A DNA stretch of 64,000 nt, taken from the NCBI GenBank assembly GCA_003225315.1, contig QHZD01000028.1, positions 93,916 through 157,915 on the forward strand, in the 5' to 3' direction. Within the stretch, counting starts at the first letter, position 1. Each line of letters begins with the position of its first letter. The DNA comes from Acidobacteriota bacterium (GTDB lineage Bacteria > Acidobacteriota > Terriglobia > Acidiferrales > UBA7541). Shown here one piece after another: positions 35,265-43,520 of the stretch. Under the pieces are notes generated by a model. It was not told where the DNA came from. It saw only the letters and a program-made list of their open reading frames with translations, and did no database searches. Both the position numbers and the translations under genes were made by a program.

Positions 35265-36335
35265 ATGATGATTTCAGGCAGCGATGTAGCTTGGGAGAGA
35301 ACTCAACCCAAGGTAAGCAATACTATGGAAATTAGCCTTAAGGGGACGTGGGTCAGAGTGCCGACTCTGGAAGTTGAAGATAAGTCTATAGTCGTTACAG
35401 GTCGGATCGTCCGGAGAGCTGTTGTCCATGATGAGGAGTGGCTGCAATCTGACCTTAAAGATCCCGAAAACTGTATAAGGCAATTGAAGCAGCAACGCTC
35501 AGACGCGCTGTATGCCGATATATTCACTTTCTCGCAAAAACTGCCTATTACGACGCCCCGATTTTCATACCACCTGGAATGGGATAGCGTTGCCGCGATC
35601 AGACTTATTAGCTTCAAGGACTGGTGGGAGAAGCTACCACAAGAGACTCGCAAGAACGTAAGGAGAGCACAGAAACGCGGGGTCGTCGTTAGAGTTACGC
35701 CGTTTGATGACCAACTCGTGAAGGGAATTGTAGAAGTGAATAACGACACTCCAGTTAGACAGAATGTACGCTTTGCCCACTATGGCAAAACTTTCGAACA
35801 AGTTAAAAAGGACCATTCCGCATTTGTTGATAGAAGCGATTTTATTTGCGCTTATGTGGGAGACGAATTGACGGGATTTCTCAAGATAGTCTACAGAGGA
35901 GACATTGCTTCCATCCTTCAGCTGCTTCCGAAATCGAGTCACTCCGACAAGAGACCTGCAAACGCCCTGGTCGCAAGGGCGGTCGAATTATGCGAAGCAA
36001 AAGGGATTTCGCACCTAACCTACGGGATGTTCAATTACGGCAACAAGGGTGATAGCCCCTTGCGCGAATTCAAGGTGCGAAATGGATTTGAGGAGATCCT
36101 TGTGCCTAGATATTATGTCCCCTTGACGAAATGGGGAAAGACCTGTATGAAATTGAACCTCCATCGCGGTCTTCACGGAATTCTACCGCATAGGGTGATA
36201 ACGATTGGCGTTAACCTGCGCGCAAGGCTTTACGATCTCCAGCGCAGAACGGGCCGGTGTAGCTCAATGCCAGAGCAGCCGAACAGTATTCGGCAGACGG
36301 AGTGTTCAAATCCTCCCGCCGGCTCCAACACTTAG
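35265..36335 (+). CDS. FemAB/GNAT-like transferase (third of three), C-terminus overlapping a tRNA-like sequence
   Basis: 356 residues; ATG at 35265 with GAGGG 6 nt upstream. The core follows FemAB-like proteins: FKDWWEKLPQETRKNVRRAQ (basic family helix), NDTPVRQNVRFAHYGKTF, AYVGDELTGFLKIVY, NALVARAVELCEAKGISHL and FKVRNGFEEILVPRYYVPLT. The last 28 or so residues are odd: their codons are the tRNA-Thr-like sequence at 36253-36327, giving a Cys/Ser/Pro-rich tail (SSMPEQPNSIRQTEC). The original gene probably ended differently, and this tail arose when the two sequences became joined. A 235-bp gap separates it from the oxidoreductase. Confidence 0.75.
   Translation: MMISGSDVAWERTQPKVSNTMEISLKGTWVRVPTLEVEDKSIVVTGRIVRRAVVHDEEWLQSDLKDPENCIRQLKQQRSDALYADIFTFSQKLPITTPRFSYHLEWDSVAAIRLISFKDWWEKLPQETRKNVRRAQKRGVVVRVTPFDDQLVKGIVEVNNDTPVRQNVRFAHYGKTFEQVKKDHSAFVDRSDFICAYVGDELTGFLKIVYRGDIASILQLLPKSSHSDKRPANALVARAVELCEAKGISHLTYGMFNYGNKGDSPLREFKVRNGFEEILVPRYYVPLTKWGKTCMKLNLHRGLHGILPHRVITIGVNLRARLYDLQRRTGRCSSMPEQPNSIRQTECSNPPAGSNT
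36253..36327 (+). tRNA. Degenerate tRNA-Thr-like sequence (probable pseudo-tRNA)
   Basis: The cloverleaf can be drawn: acceptor GCCGGTG (36253-36259) pairs with CGCCGGC (36317-36323), with one G-U and CCA encoded at 36325-36327. The D stem is GCTC/GAGC and the anticodon stem GCCGA/TCGGC (36278-36282/36290-36294). The T stem GGAG(T)G/CCTCC has one bulged base, and the T loop is TTCAAAT. Faults are a 7-nt D loop lacking the G18-G19 pair, an anticodon loop ACAGTAT with C instead of U33 (nominal anticodon AGT, Thr), and the bulge. The opposite reading frame also gives the tell-tale GVAQCQSSRTVF peptide seen in translated tRNA genes. Acceptor and T-arm end match bacterial tRNA-Thr. I think it is a decayed or recombined copy. 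Confidence 0.6.
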
Positions 36336-36399
36336 TCTTTCCGAGTCGAAACATAACTACCAATTTCTTGCTGATAGTCTAGGGCGGAGCTGATCTCGT

Positions 36400-38250
36400 A
36401 TGCCTGGAATCGTTGGCCTCGTGACTCGTATGTCGCGCCAGTGGGCCGAGCCGCAATTGCTGCGGATGGTTGAGGCACTTCGGCATGAGACCTTCTACAC
36501 AACCGGGACGTTTGTGGACGAGGCCGCGGGTGTCTATCTTGGGTGGGCTGCCAGAAAGAACTCCTTTTTCGACGGAATGCCACTCCGCAACGAACAATCT
36601 GACGCCGCCCTCGTATTTTCCGGGCAGGAATACCCTGAACCCGGGATCATTCGTCAACTCAAGGATCGGGGGCACGCGCTCCAGCCAGATGACCCTTCGT
36701 ATCTCATCCATCTTTCCGAAGAGGACTCTACTTTCCCCGCATGCTTGAACGGTCGATTTCACGGACTTCTAGTGAACCAGACTGCGGGAGCAGCCACGCT
36801 CTTCAACGACCGGTATGGAATGCACAGGATTTACTATCACGAATCGAAGGAAGCTTTCTATTTCTCCGCGGAAGCCAAAGCTATCCTGGTTCTCCGTCCT
36901 GAGCTTCGGAGGGTGGACCCAAGAGGGCTGGGCGAATTCATTACTTGCGGCTGCGTGTTGGAGAACCGGACCTTGTTCGATGGCATCCGCATTCTCCCCC
37001 CCGCTTCGGCTTGGCTTTTTTGCAACGGTTCAATCGCACGGAAAGGATCGTATTTCCGGCCGAAAGAGTGGGAGGAACAAAGTTGTTTGGAGCCGGAACC
37101 CTATTATCAGCAACTCCGCGATATCTACACGCGTAACCTCCCTCGGTATTTCAATGGTCATGAGCGAATCGGAATGTCCCTGACTGGTGGACTGGACACT
37201 CGGATGATCATGGCTTGGCTTAAGTCTCCGCCGGGGTCGCTTCCGTGCTATTCCTTCGGAGGAATGTTCCATGATTGTCAGGACGTACTGATAGCACGGC
37301 GGGTGGCTCGTGTCTGCGGGCAGCCTCACGAGGTGATCAGTGTAGGAGATGAATTTCTCTCACAGTTTCCTTATTACGCCGAGCGTGCCGTGTACCTCAC
37401 CGACGGATGCGTCGACGTAAGTCGCTCCCCCGACCTCTATGTTAATAAGCGGGCCCGCGAGATCGCTCCAGTCAGGATGACTGGTAACTACGGCAGCGAG
37501 GTCCTCCGTCGCACGCGGCCGCTCCGACCGAATTACCCTACACCAGCATTCAAACCAACTGACCCTATGGCCGCACTATTCAGCCAGGATCTTCAACCTC
37601 ATTTTCGAGCCGCGAGGCAGACGTACGCAGACGCTCTTCAGACACACCCAGCTTCCTTTGCTGTCTTCCGACAGGCTCCGTGGCATCACTATGGCCTTCT
37701 CGCGTTAGAGGAAACCCAACTCAGCGTTCGCTCGCCGTTTCTCGATAATGACCTCGTGCGGGTCGTCTTTCGGGCTTCTGACTCGGCTCTGACGAATAGT
37801 GACACCTGCCTGCGGTTGATCGCCGATGGGAACCCGACACTCCGGAGGATTCGGACGGATCGCGGCCTTAATGGAACCTCGAAGAGTTTGTTTTCCAGCG
37901 CTAACCGAGGGCTTCTCGAATTTCTCTTCAAGGCCGAATACGCCTACGACTACGGAATGCCGCAGTGGGTTGCCCGGATCGATCACCTCCTCTCGCCTCT
38001 GCATCCTGAGCGACTTTTCCTTGGTAGGCATAAGTTCTACCATTTTCGGGTCTGGTACCGGGATGCCCTCTCGAAGTACGTTCAGGAAATGTTGCTAGAT
38101 CCGCGGACACTTTCCCGTCCATACCTCGAACGCCACGGGGTCGAGCGCATCGTACGGGGCCACCTCAAAGGAAACAGGAACTACACCACGGAAATCCACA
38201 AAATCCTCACGCTCGAACTCCTGTACCGCCTTTTCTTGGACGCGAGATGA
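36400..38250 (+). CDS. Asparagine-synthase-like protein lacking the glutaminase cysteine
   Basis: 616 residues. The N-terminal half has the class II amidotransferase fold: GIVGLVTRM, CLNGRFHGLLVN, ATLFNDRYGMHRIYYHE, FYFSAEAKAIL. The C-terminal half is an asparagine-synthase/PP-loop domain with the ATP motif SLTGGLDTRMI (about residue 260) and LEETQLSVRSPFLDNDLV. The protein starts MPGIVG, where active family members have MCGIVG. The nucleophile Cys2 is therefore proline, and glutamine hydrolysis by this residue is impossible. Free ammonia or another nucleophile (an amino sugar, an amine) could be used instead, giving an amide. Relatives are regular members of exosortase-type EPS loci (amidotransferase 1). 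Confidence 0.88.
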   Translation: MPGIVGLVTRMSRQWAEPQLLRMVEALRHETFYTTGTFVDEAAGVYLGWAARKNSFFDGMPLRNEQSDAALVFSGQEYPEPGIIRQLKDRGHALQPDDPSYLIHLSEEDSTFPACLNGRFHGLLVNQTAGAATLFNDRYGMHRIYYHESKEAFYFSAEAKAILVLRPELRRVDPRGLGEFITCGCVLENRTLFDGIRILPPASAWLFCNGSIARKGSYFRPKEWEEQSCLEPEPYYQQLRDIYTRNLPRYFNGHERIGMSLTGGLDTRMIMAWLKSPPGSLPCYSFGGMFHDCQDVLIARRVARVCGQPHEVISVGDEFLSQFPYYAERAVYLTDGCVDVSRSPDLYVNKRAREIAPVRMTGNYGSEVLRRTRPLRPNYPTPAFKPTDPMAALFSQDLQPHFRAARQTYADALQTHPASFAVFRQAPWHHYGLLALEETQLSVRSPFLDNDLVRVVFRASDSALTNSDTCLRLIADGNPTLRRIRTDRGLNGTSKSLFSSANRGLLEFLFKAEYAYDYGMPQWVARIDHLLSPLHPERLFLGRHKFYHFRVWYRDALSKYVQEMLLDPRTLSRPYLERHGVERIVRGHLKGNRNYTTEIHKILTLELLYRLFLDAR

Positions 38251-38529
38251 TCCAGCACTGATCGAGGCGAGAGCTCTCAATATCGCAACTGTATTTGGCC
38301 CCTTTGATAAAGTTCTCACCTTACTGCCCTGTCGCGCGAAGCACCGTATTCACGGCTTGAGTCGGGGTATTCCTCTCTGGAATTGTGCGGAGGACGCATG
38401 TGGGATCCGCGGTAGAGGCCGATTTCAATGGTGACGGGGTTCAAGAGATTGCTTTCCTCCCCGAGTTGTGCGCGGCTTGAAATCATTCACAATTGTCCAT
38501 CCGAAGGGCAAATAAAAAAGAGGTAAAGC
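38251..38529. other. Gap with a possible FG-GAP remnant
   Basis: No intact gene. A plus-strand frame at 38403-38480 reads ADFNGDGVQEIAF, the calcium-loop motif of FG-GAP/VCBS repeats, and then stops. It looks like the leftover of a larger secreted-protein gene, but 25 codons are too few to be sure. Confidence 0.35.
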
Positions 38530-39942
38530 GTGACGGCGGGAATTGCTACAGTCGTTTACGTGGTTGGGATTCTGGGTCTTTTCTGGCTGGATCGGGACCC
38601 GGATTCACGGACTTCAAAAGCCCTCTGGATCCCAGTGGCTTGGCTGCTCATTGCGGGTTCGCGGCCTGTGTCGATGTGGTTGCATATGGCACCGCCAACG
38701 GACCAAACGGATGTGTACCTCGAAGGCAGTCCTGTTGACCGATTTCTGTTCACAACACTTTTGGCAATTGGCTGCTGGGTGTTGATTATGAGGGGGCGGC
38801 GAGTTACGAGACTTCTATCGGTAAACTGGCCGATCCTGCTGTTTTTCCTTTATTGCGCACTTAGTGCCGTCTGGTCTGACTATCCTGAGGTGGCGTTTAA
38901 GCGGTGGATCAAAGCGCTAGGCGATCTTGTTATGGTCCTGATCGTCCTGACTGATATTGATCCTTCTGCCGCCGTCAAGAGATTCCTGGCGCGTTCGGGC
39001 TTTGTGCTGATCCCGCTGTCCGTCCTGCTCATCAAGTACTATGATGAATTCGGGCGTGGTTATAACCGCTGGACTTGGACCCCTTACTATACTGGCGTCA
39101 CAACAGGCAAGAACATTCTCGGGATGATCTGTTCGATCTTCGGACTTGTGTCACTATGGCTTTTTTTCGAAGCATGCCGGAGTGACGAAGAGCGTTTCCG
39201 AAAGAAGGGTCGATTGATAGCCCACGGCACTCTTCTAGGAATGGTGGTGTGGCTTTTTTGGATGGCAAATTCGGTCACCTCCTTGACTTGTTTCCTTATG
39301 GCGAGCGGCCTGATCGTGTCAATAAGCTTGCACGAGCCGCGACGAAGACCTATGAGAGCGCACTTTCTTGTGGCAGCGGCTCTGTCTCTCACTCTCTTTG
39401 CCTTGTTCTTTGATTCTGGAGGCAATTTAGTGGAGACGTTGGGAAGAAACTCAACGCTTACAGGTCGGACTGACATCTGGAGCGAGGTTGTAAGTATGGT
39501 GGGAAACCCACTGCTTGGAACAGGCTTCGAGAGCTTTTGGCTCGGCGCGCGCCTGGAAGCAATATGGGGCAGACATTGGTGGCATCCAAACGAAGCGCAT
39601 AATGGTTACCTAGAGGTCTTCTTGAATTTGGGATGGATAGGCGTAACACTCCTTGCAGTCGTGATGGTAACGGGTTATCGAAACATCGTTGGTGCGTTGC
39701 GTCGGGACGAGTATGCCAGCGGGCTCAGGCTGGGTTATTTCCTTGTAGCGACGATTTATAGTCTTACTGAGGCGGGATTTAGGATGATGTGCCCAATGTG
39801 GATCGCCTTCCTCCTAGCAACAACGGTCGTGCCAGAAGCTGCCGTTCGAGAAGGTTCCGATATCAACACACAACTGCTCTTGGATGAGGACTGGGCTAGC
39901 TTATCCACGGATGGAGCGGATGTTTACGAGGAAGTTGTTTGA
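38530..39942 (+). CDS. O-antigen ligase / polymerase (Wzy-WaaL family) membrane protein
   Basis: 470 residues with about 10-12 hydrophobic helices (IATVVYVVGILGLFWL, PILLFFLYCALSAVW, FVLIPLSVLLIKYY, GMVVWLFWMANSVTSLTCF, HFLVAAALSLTLFALFF). The large periplasmic loop carries the family pattern LTGRTDIWSEVV, GTGFESFWLG and HNGYLEVFLNLGWIGV, where the HNGYLE histidine and the RT arginine are typical of Wzy/WaaL enzymes. As the locus makes an exported polymer and has no other candidate, it is probably the polymerase. Start is GTG with GAGG 7 nt upstream. It overlaps the flippase start by four bases (TTGA). Confidence 0.85.
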   Translation: MTAGIATVVYVVGILGLFWLDRDPDSRTSKALWIPVAWLLIAGSRPVSMWLHMAPPTDQTDVYLEGSPVDRFLFTTLLAIGCWVLIMRGRRVTRLLSVNWPILLFFLYCALSAVWSDYPEVAFKRWIKALGDLVMVLIVLTDIDPSAAVKRFLARSGFVLIPLSVLLIKYYDEFGRGYNRWTWTPYYTGVTTGKNILGMICSIFGLVSLWLFFEACRSDEERFRKKGRLIAHGTLLGMVVWLFWMANSVTSLTCFLMASGLIVSISLHEPRRRPMRAHFLVAAALSLTLFALFFDSGGNLVETLGRNSTLTGRTDIWSEVVSMVGNPLLGTGFESFWLGARLEAIWGRHWWHPNEAHNGYLEVFLNLGWIGVTLLAVVMVTGYRNIVGALRRDEYASGLRLGYFLVATIYSLTEAGFRMMCPMWIAFLLATTVVPEAAVREGSDINTQLLLDEDWASLSTDGADVYEEVV

Positions 39943-41552
39943 GACCCTTTGACGCCAGCGGCGTATTTCAGCCCAGTGAAGATGACAACGTAGAACTGCG
40001 CCTCCTCGCCGTTCAGGGCGCGGGTGCCACCGTGCTCTCCAGTGGCTTGGGCCTTGCCATCCAGATTGTGGCGACTGCGATTCTAGCTCGGCTCCTGACT
40101 GCAGCGGACTTTGGGCTGGTGACCATGGTCACTACCTTCAGCCTCCTTCTTGTGAATTTCGGATTGAATGGATTTACGGAGGCCGTGCTCCAGTGGGAAG
40201 AGATCAGCCATGCCCTCGCAAGTAACCTTTTTTGGATCAACTTGTGTACCGGGGCCTTGCTCACCATAGGATTTGCTGCCACGGGTTCGCTGCTGGCTCG
40301 ATTTTACGGTGAACCTCGTGTCGCCCATGTGACCATCGGCATTTCATCGACCATCTTCCTTACCAGCGCGTCAGTCCTCCACTTGGCCCTTCTGAAGCGG
40401 GCCATGCGGTTCTCTGCTACCTCGGCCAACGATATTCTCTCCCGAGTTGTCTCCGTTGGCGTGGCGATCCTGCTCGCAAGTACAGGGTGGGGATATTGGG
40501 CGCTGGTTGCTGGGGCCGTTGCGCAACCACTCTCCTCATTGATGGGTGCCTGGTTTCTGTGTCGATGGGTACCTGGACTCCCTCGAGCTCTTGCCCAAAC
40601 TCGTTCCATGTTGCGTTTTGCGATGAATGTTTACGGGCGGTTCAGCCTTAATTACTTCGCCCGGAATCTGGATAACCTATTAGTTGGTTGGCGCTTTCAA
40701 GCGCAGGCTCTTGGCTTCTATAAGAAGGCATACGATCTGTTCGCCTTGTCGGCTGCTCAATTGGTCTCGCCTCTCGCGAACGTTGCCGTTTCAGCCCTGA
40801 GGCGGCTGAGCAAGGACCCCACCCAGTACAAGCGATACCTTCTCAAATCCTTGAGTGTCACAGCGTTCGTGGGCATGGGGTTGGGTGCGGATCTTACCCT
40901 AGTGGGCAAGGACGTCATTCGGCTTCTGTTGGGTCCCGGGTGGGAGGAAGCAGGGCGAATCTTCACGTTTTTCGGGCCCGGAATCGGCATAATGCTTGTC
41001 TATTACACACACGGCTGGATACACCTTTCGATCGGAAGAGCGGATCGATGGTTCCGCTGGGGGATCCTCGAGCTCATTTCCACGGGCCTTTTATTCGCTT
41101 TGGCCTTGCCGTGGGGACCTGTGGGCGTCGCCGCCGCTTGGACACTGTCGTTCTGGATCCTGACAATCCCGGCCTTTTGGTACGCGGGAAATCCCATAAA
41201 TCTTCAGGTCAGCGCCGTGATCGCTACCTTGTGGAAATACCCGCTTGCATCTTTATTGGCGGGCTGCATATCCGCTGTGATCAGTCGAAGAATCTTGCCC
41301 CTCGCTGCATCATCGGGCTCGGCTGGAGCTTTCCTTCGCATCGTTGCTATCTCTGCGTTGTTCATTGCTTTTTACTTAAGCACCATTATTATCTTGCACG
41401 GAGGTTGCGTACCGCTACTTCAGGTTGCACGACTAGCGGGAGATATGGTTCCAAACGGAAGCCATTCAAGAATGTCAACGATTACGACTGTCCTACGTCG
41501 CGTTGGATCACGCGAAACCCGCATTCTAACGAGCGACAGACGAGTGAGTTAA
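39939..41552 (+). CDS. Wzx-type polysaccharide flippase
   Basis: 537 residues of the MATE-like/polysaccharide_synt family: 12-14 membrane helices beginning VLSSGLGLAIQIVATAILARLLTAADFGLVTMVTTF, the standard opening of Wzx and lipopolysaccharide O-unit flippases. NLDNLLVGWRFQAQALGFYKKAYDLF, the conserved middle motif, and ALPWGPVGVAAAWTLSFWIL follow. It moves the lipid-linked repeat unit across the inner membrane for polymerisation. The TTG start overlaps the preceding stop (TTGA) and has GAGGAAG upstream. It ends the plus-strand EPS set and is followed by a stem-loop. Confidence 0.88.
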   Translation: MRPFDASGVFQPSEDDNVELRLLAVQGAGATVLSSGLGLAIQIVATAILARLLTAADFGLVTMVTTFSLLLVNFGLNGFTEAVLQWEEISHALASNLFWINLCTGALLTIGFAATGSLLARFYGEPRVAHVTIGISSTIFLTSASVLHLALLKRAMRFSATSANDILSRVVSVGVAILLASTGWGYWALVAGAVAQPLSSLMGAWFLCRWVPGLPRALAQTRSMLRFAMNVYGRFSLNYFARNLDNLLVGWRFQAQALGFYKKAYDLFALSAAQLVSPLANVAVSALRRLSKDPTQYKRYLLKSLSVTAFVGMGLGADLTLVGKDVIRLLLGPGWEEAGRIFTFFGPGIGIMLVYYTHGWIHLSIGRADRWFRWGILELISTGLLFALALPWGPVGVAAAWTLSFWILTIPAFWYAGNPINLQVSAVIATLWKYPLASLLAGCISAVISRRILPLAASSGSAGAFLRIVAISALFIAFYLSTIIILHGGCVPLLQVARLAGDMVPNGSHSRMSTITTVLRRVGSRETRILTSDRRVS

Positions 41553-41571
41553 CCTTGCTTTGAAGAGGGGC

Positions 41572-41604
41572 GGGCCAACCCTGTGGACCGGCCCTTTCTG
41601 TTTG
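41572..41604. terminator. Rho-independent terminator candidate
   Basis: GGGCC (41572-41576) and GGCCC (41590-41594) form a short GC-rich stem with an internal CC/GG pair in the loop, followed by TTTCTGTTTG. It lies between the flippase stop and the convergent beta-helix gene, so it may act in both directions. Confidence 0.4.
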
Positions 41605-41651
41605 ATTCAGGGATGATGCCCGCATGCATCCGACGAGACGACCAACGAATG

Positions 41652-43520
41652 CTACTGAACGACAACGGTTAGGCCTGTCGGTGGCGCGGGCGCTGTTGCT
41701 GCCAATGATCCGTAGCATTTGTTTGCGTCAAACACTAAGATGCCGCTGCTGTCCTTTGGCGTACTGTTGTAGCAGACTTGAGCGGGAATGCTGTACGCCA
41801 ATCCGCCCACTCCGGCAATGGTTCCGCCCGCAACGTCAGCTCCGATTGCTGGCCATGGCATCAAGCCCCACCAACTCGGCTTTGCGGACACGTAGAATGA
41901 GGCTGGCAAATTGTGATTCGCCGGCACCGCATTCCCATTGATGAAAGGAACTCCAGAGGTCGGAATGTCCGATGAGTTCCATTGGACCGTGGCATGGACG
42001 ACATCATAATTTCCCCACAGCATCAACGTTCTTGCGGTTATCGGATCCGTCGGGGGGCCCGAAGTTCCACAGAGTGTAGAAGACCATCCGATGTTAAGTA
42101 TGGAAGTATTGCAGTTTGAAGAGGAGGCCCCTACCGTGGCTTCGTAATTGTTGTGGTAGCCTGCCGTTCCCAGTACATTACCAATGAGATTGTAGCCGCG
42201 GCAAAAGGCATCCAAAAGGACCGGAACAGTCTGGTTGCTCTTTCCTGACTGCCACCCAGTTAACTGATTGCGGAAATAGGTGCCAAGCTGACTTGTTCCA
42301 TGAATATTATCGCAGGCGATGAACATCCCCTGATTGCCTTCGAATAGGTTCATCGAATCACCAGCATCATGCGAGGAGTACATGTCCTGTAAGTAAGATG
42401 AAGTGACGTTGTATACGCTGTTGATCGAAAGGTTGTAGGCTGCAACCACACCCGTCATATCTCCTGCTACAATTGGCGAGGTGCCGTGGTCAAAAATGTT
42501 GTTTTCGATCAAATCGTCAGACGTATAGTAAGGCTCAATGCCATAGCTTTGCTGGGCGCCGTTCTGCGTTCCATAGAAAAAACTATCACGGACCACAACT
42601 CGGGCTGAGGAAAACATCCAAACGTGATTGCGGTTGGCATTAAGCGACTTTATGTTCTTAACCCAGCACTGGTAGCAATTATAGAAGTAGGTTCCCGAAC
42701 CAACGGTGGTACCGCTTCCTGTGTGGTCCAACGTCATGTTTTCGATACCAACCATCGTAATGGGGGATGGGATTATCCAGACTTGCGGGCTCTGACTGGC
42801 ACGCCAGTTGTTCATGTATAGTCCCGGAGAAATGGTCACGGTGTTTCCATTGATAGCCGTTACCCGCACGAACTGCTGCTGGCTGCGATTCACACTGCCG
42901 ATATTTCGACCCGGCGAGCCCCCTTCCGAAGTATAGGTCATTGTGTCATTAAGAAACACTCCTCCCGTGTCTACTGCGTCATTGGCCTGGTCCAGAACAA
43001 TAAGACTGCCCACGGAAAGCCCGGATGTCGTGCTCAGCGAAATTTGTGTGGTGCCTTGCCCGTATCCCGCAGTCCAATTGGCCAGGCTAGCTGGATTGCC
43101 TCCAGGGTAAACGGTCGACGCTGCACTCACACACAAGTCTCCGCCAAGCCCGCCGCAACCGTCGCCACTGCTGAATTGCAAAATGGTCTGCGTCGGTCCA
43201 GCCCCACGTAGCGTAACATTACTGTGTCCGGCGAAGTTGATTCCGCCAGCGATGTTATAAGTTCCTGCATTCAGAAACACGACTTGTCCGGCGGGGCACG
43301 ACGCAATCGCGTTGTTGATCTGAGAAGATGTGGCTCCCGGGCTCAGCGTGGCGCAAATACTAGTGCGATTGGGGATGCCTCCGGGTATCCCAGCGTTTGA
43401 CCAGTCAATTGCGCGGCTGGGATCAAGGATCCCGGACCATTGCTGCGCGCGAACGGCGAGCGGCGTCACGGAAAGCAATATTAAGCAAGTCAGAAGTCTT
43501 TTCATACGTCGAATATACAT
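41652..43520 (-). CDS. Secreted right-handed beta-helix protein
   Basis: 622 residues with a signal peptide (MKRLLTCLILLSVTPLAVRAQ) and AAAGGA 6-7 nt before the first ATG. The body reads as a parallel beta-helix: FLNAGTYNIAGGINFAG, SNVTLRGAG, GIENMTLDHTGSGTTVGSGT, CWVKNIKSLNANRNHVWM, VVVRDSFFYGTQNG, LIENNIFDHGTSPIVAG. Such proteins bind or cleave polysaccharides (pectate-lyase superfamily), but I do not see a confident catalytic triad. It ends with PAPPTGLTVVVQ, which looks like the first strand of an FnIII domain cut short. It faces the EPS genes across a terminator, so a role on the exported polymer is possible. Confidence 0.8.
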   Translation of the reverse strand: MYIRRMKRLLTCLILLSVTPLAVRAQQWSGILDPSRAIDWSNAGIPGGIPNRTSICATLSPGATSSQINNAIASCPAGQVVFLNAGTYNIAGGINFAGHSNVTLRGAGPTQTILQFSSGDGCGGLGGDLCVSAASTVYPGGNPASLANWTAGYGQGTTQISLSTTSGLSVGSLIVLDQANDAVDTGGVFLNDTMTYTSEGGSPGRNIGSVNRSQQQFVRVTAINGNTVTISPGLYMNNWRASQSPQVWIIPSPITMVGIENMTLDHTGSGTTVGSGTYFYNCYQCWVKNIKSLNANRNHVWMFSSARVVVRDSFFYGTQNGAQQSYGIEPYYTSDDLIENNIFDHGTSPIVAGDMTGVVAAYNLSINSVYNVTSSYLQDMYSSHDAGDSMNLFEGNQGMFIACDNIHGTSQLGTYFRNQLTGWQSGKSNQTVPVLLDAFCRGYNLIGNVLGTAGYHNNYEATVGASSSNCNTSILNIGWSSTLCGTSGPPTDPITARTLMLWGNYDVVHATVQWNSSDIPTSGVPFINGNAVPANHNLPASFYVSAKPSWWGLMPWPAIGADVAGGTIAGVGGLAYSIPAQVCYNSTPKDSSGILVFDANKCYGSLAATAPAPPTGLTVVVQ

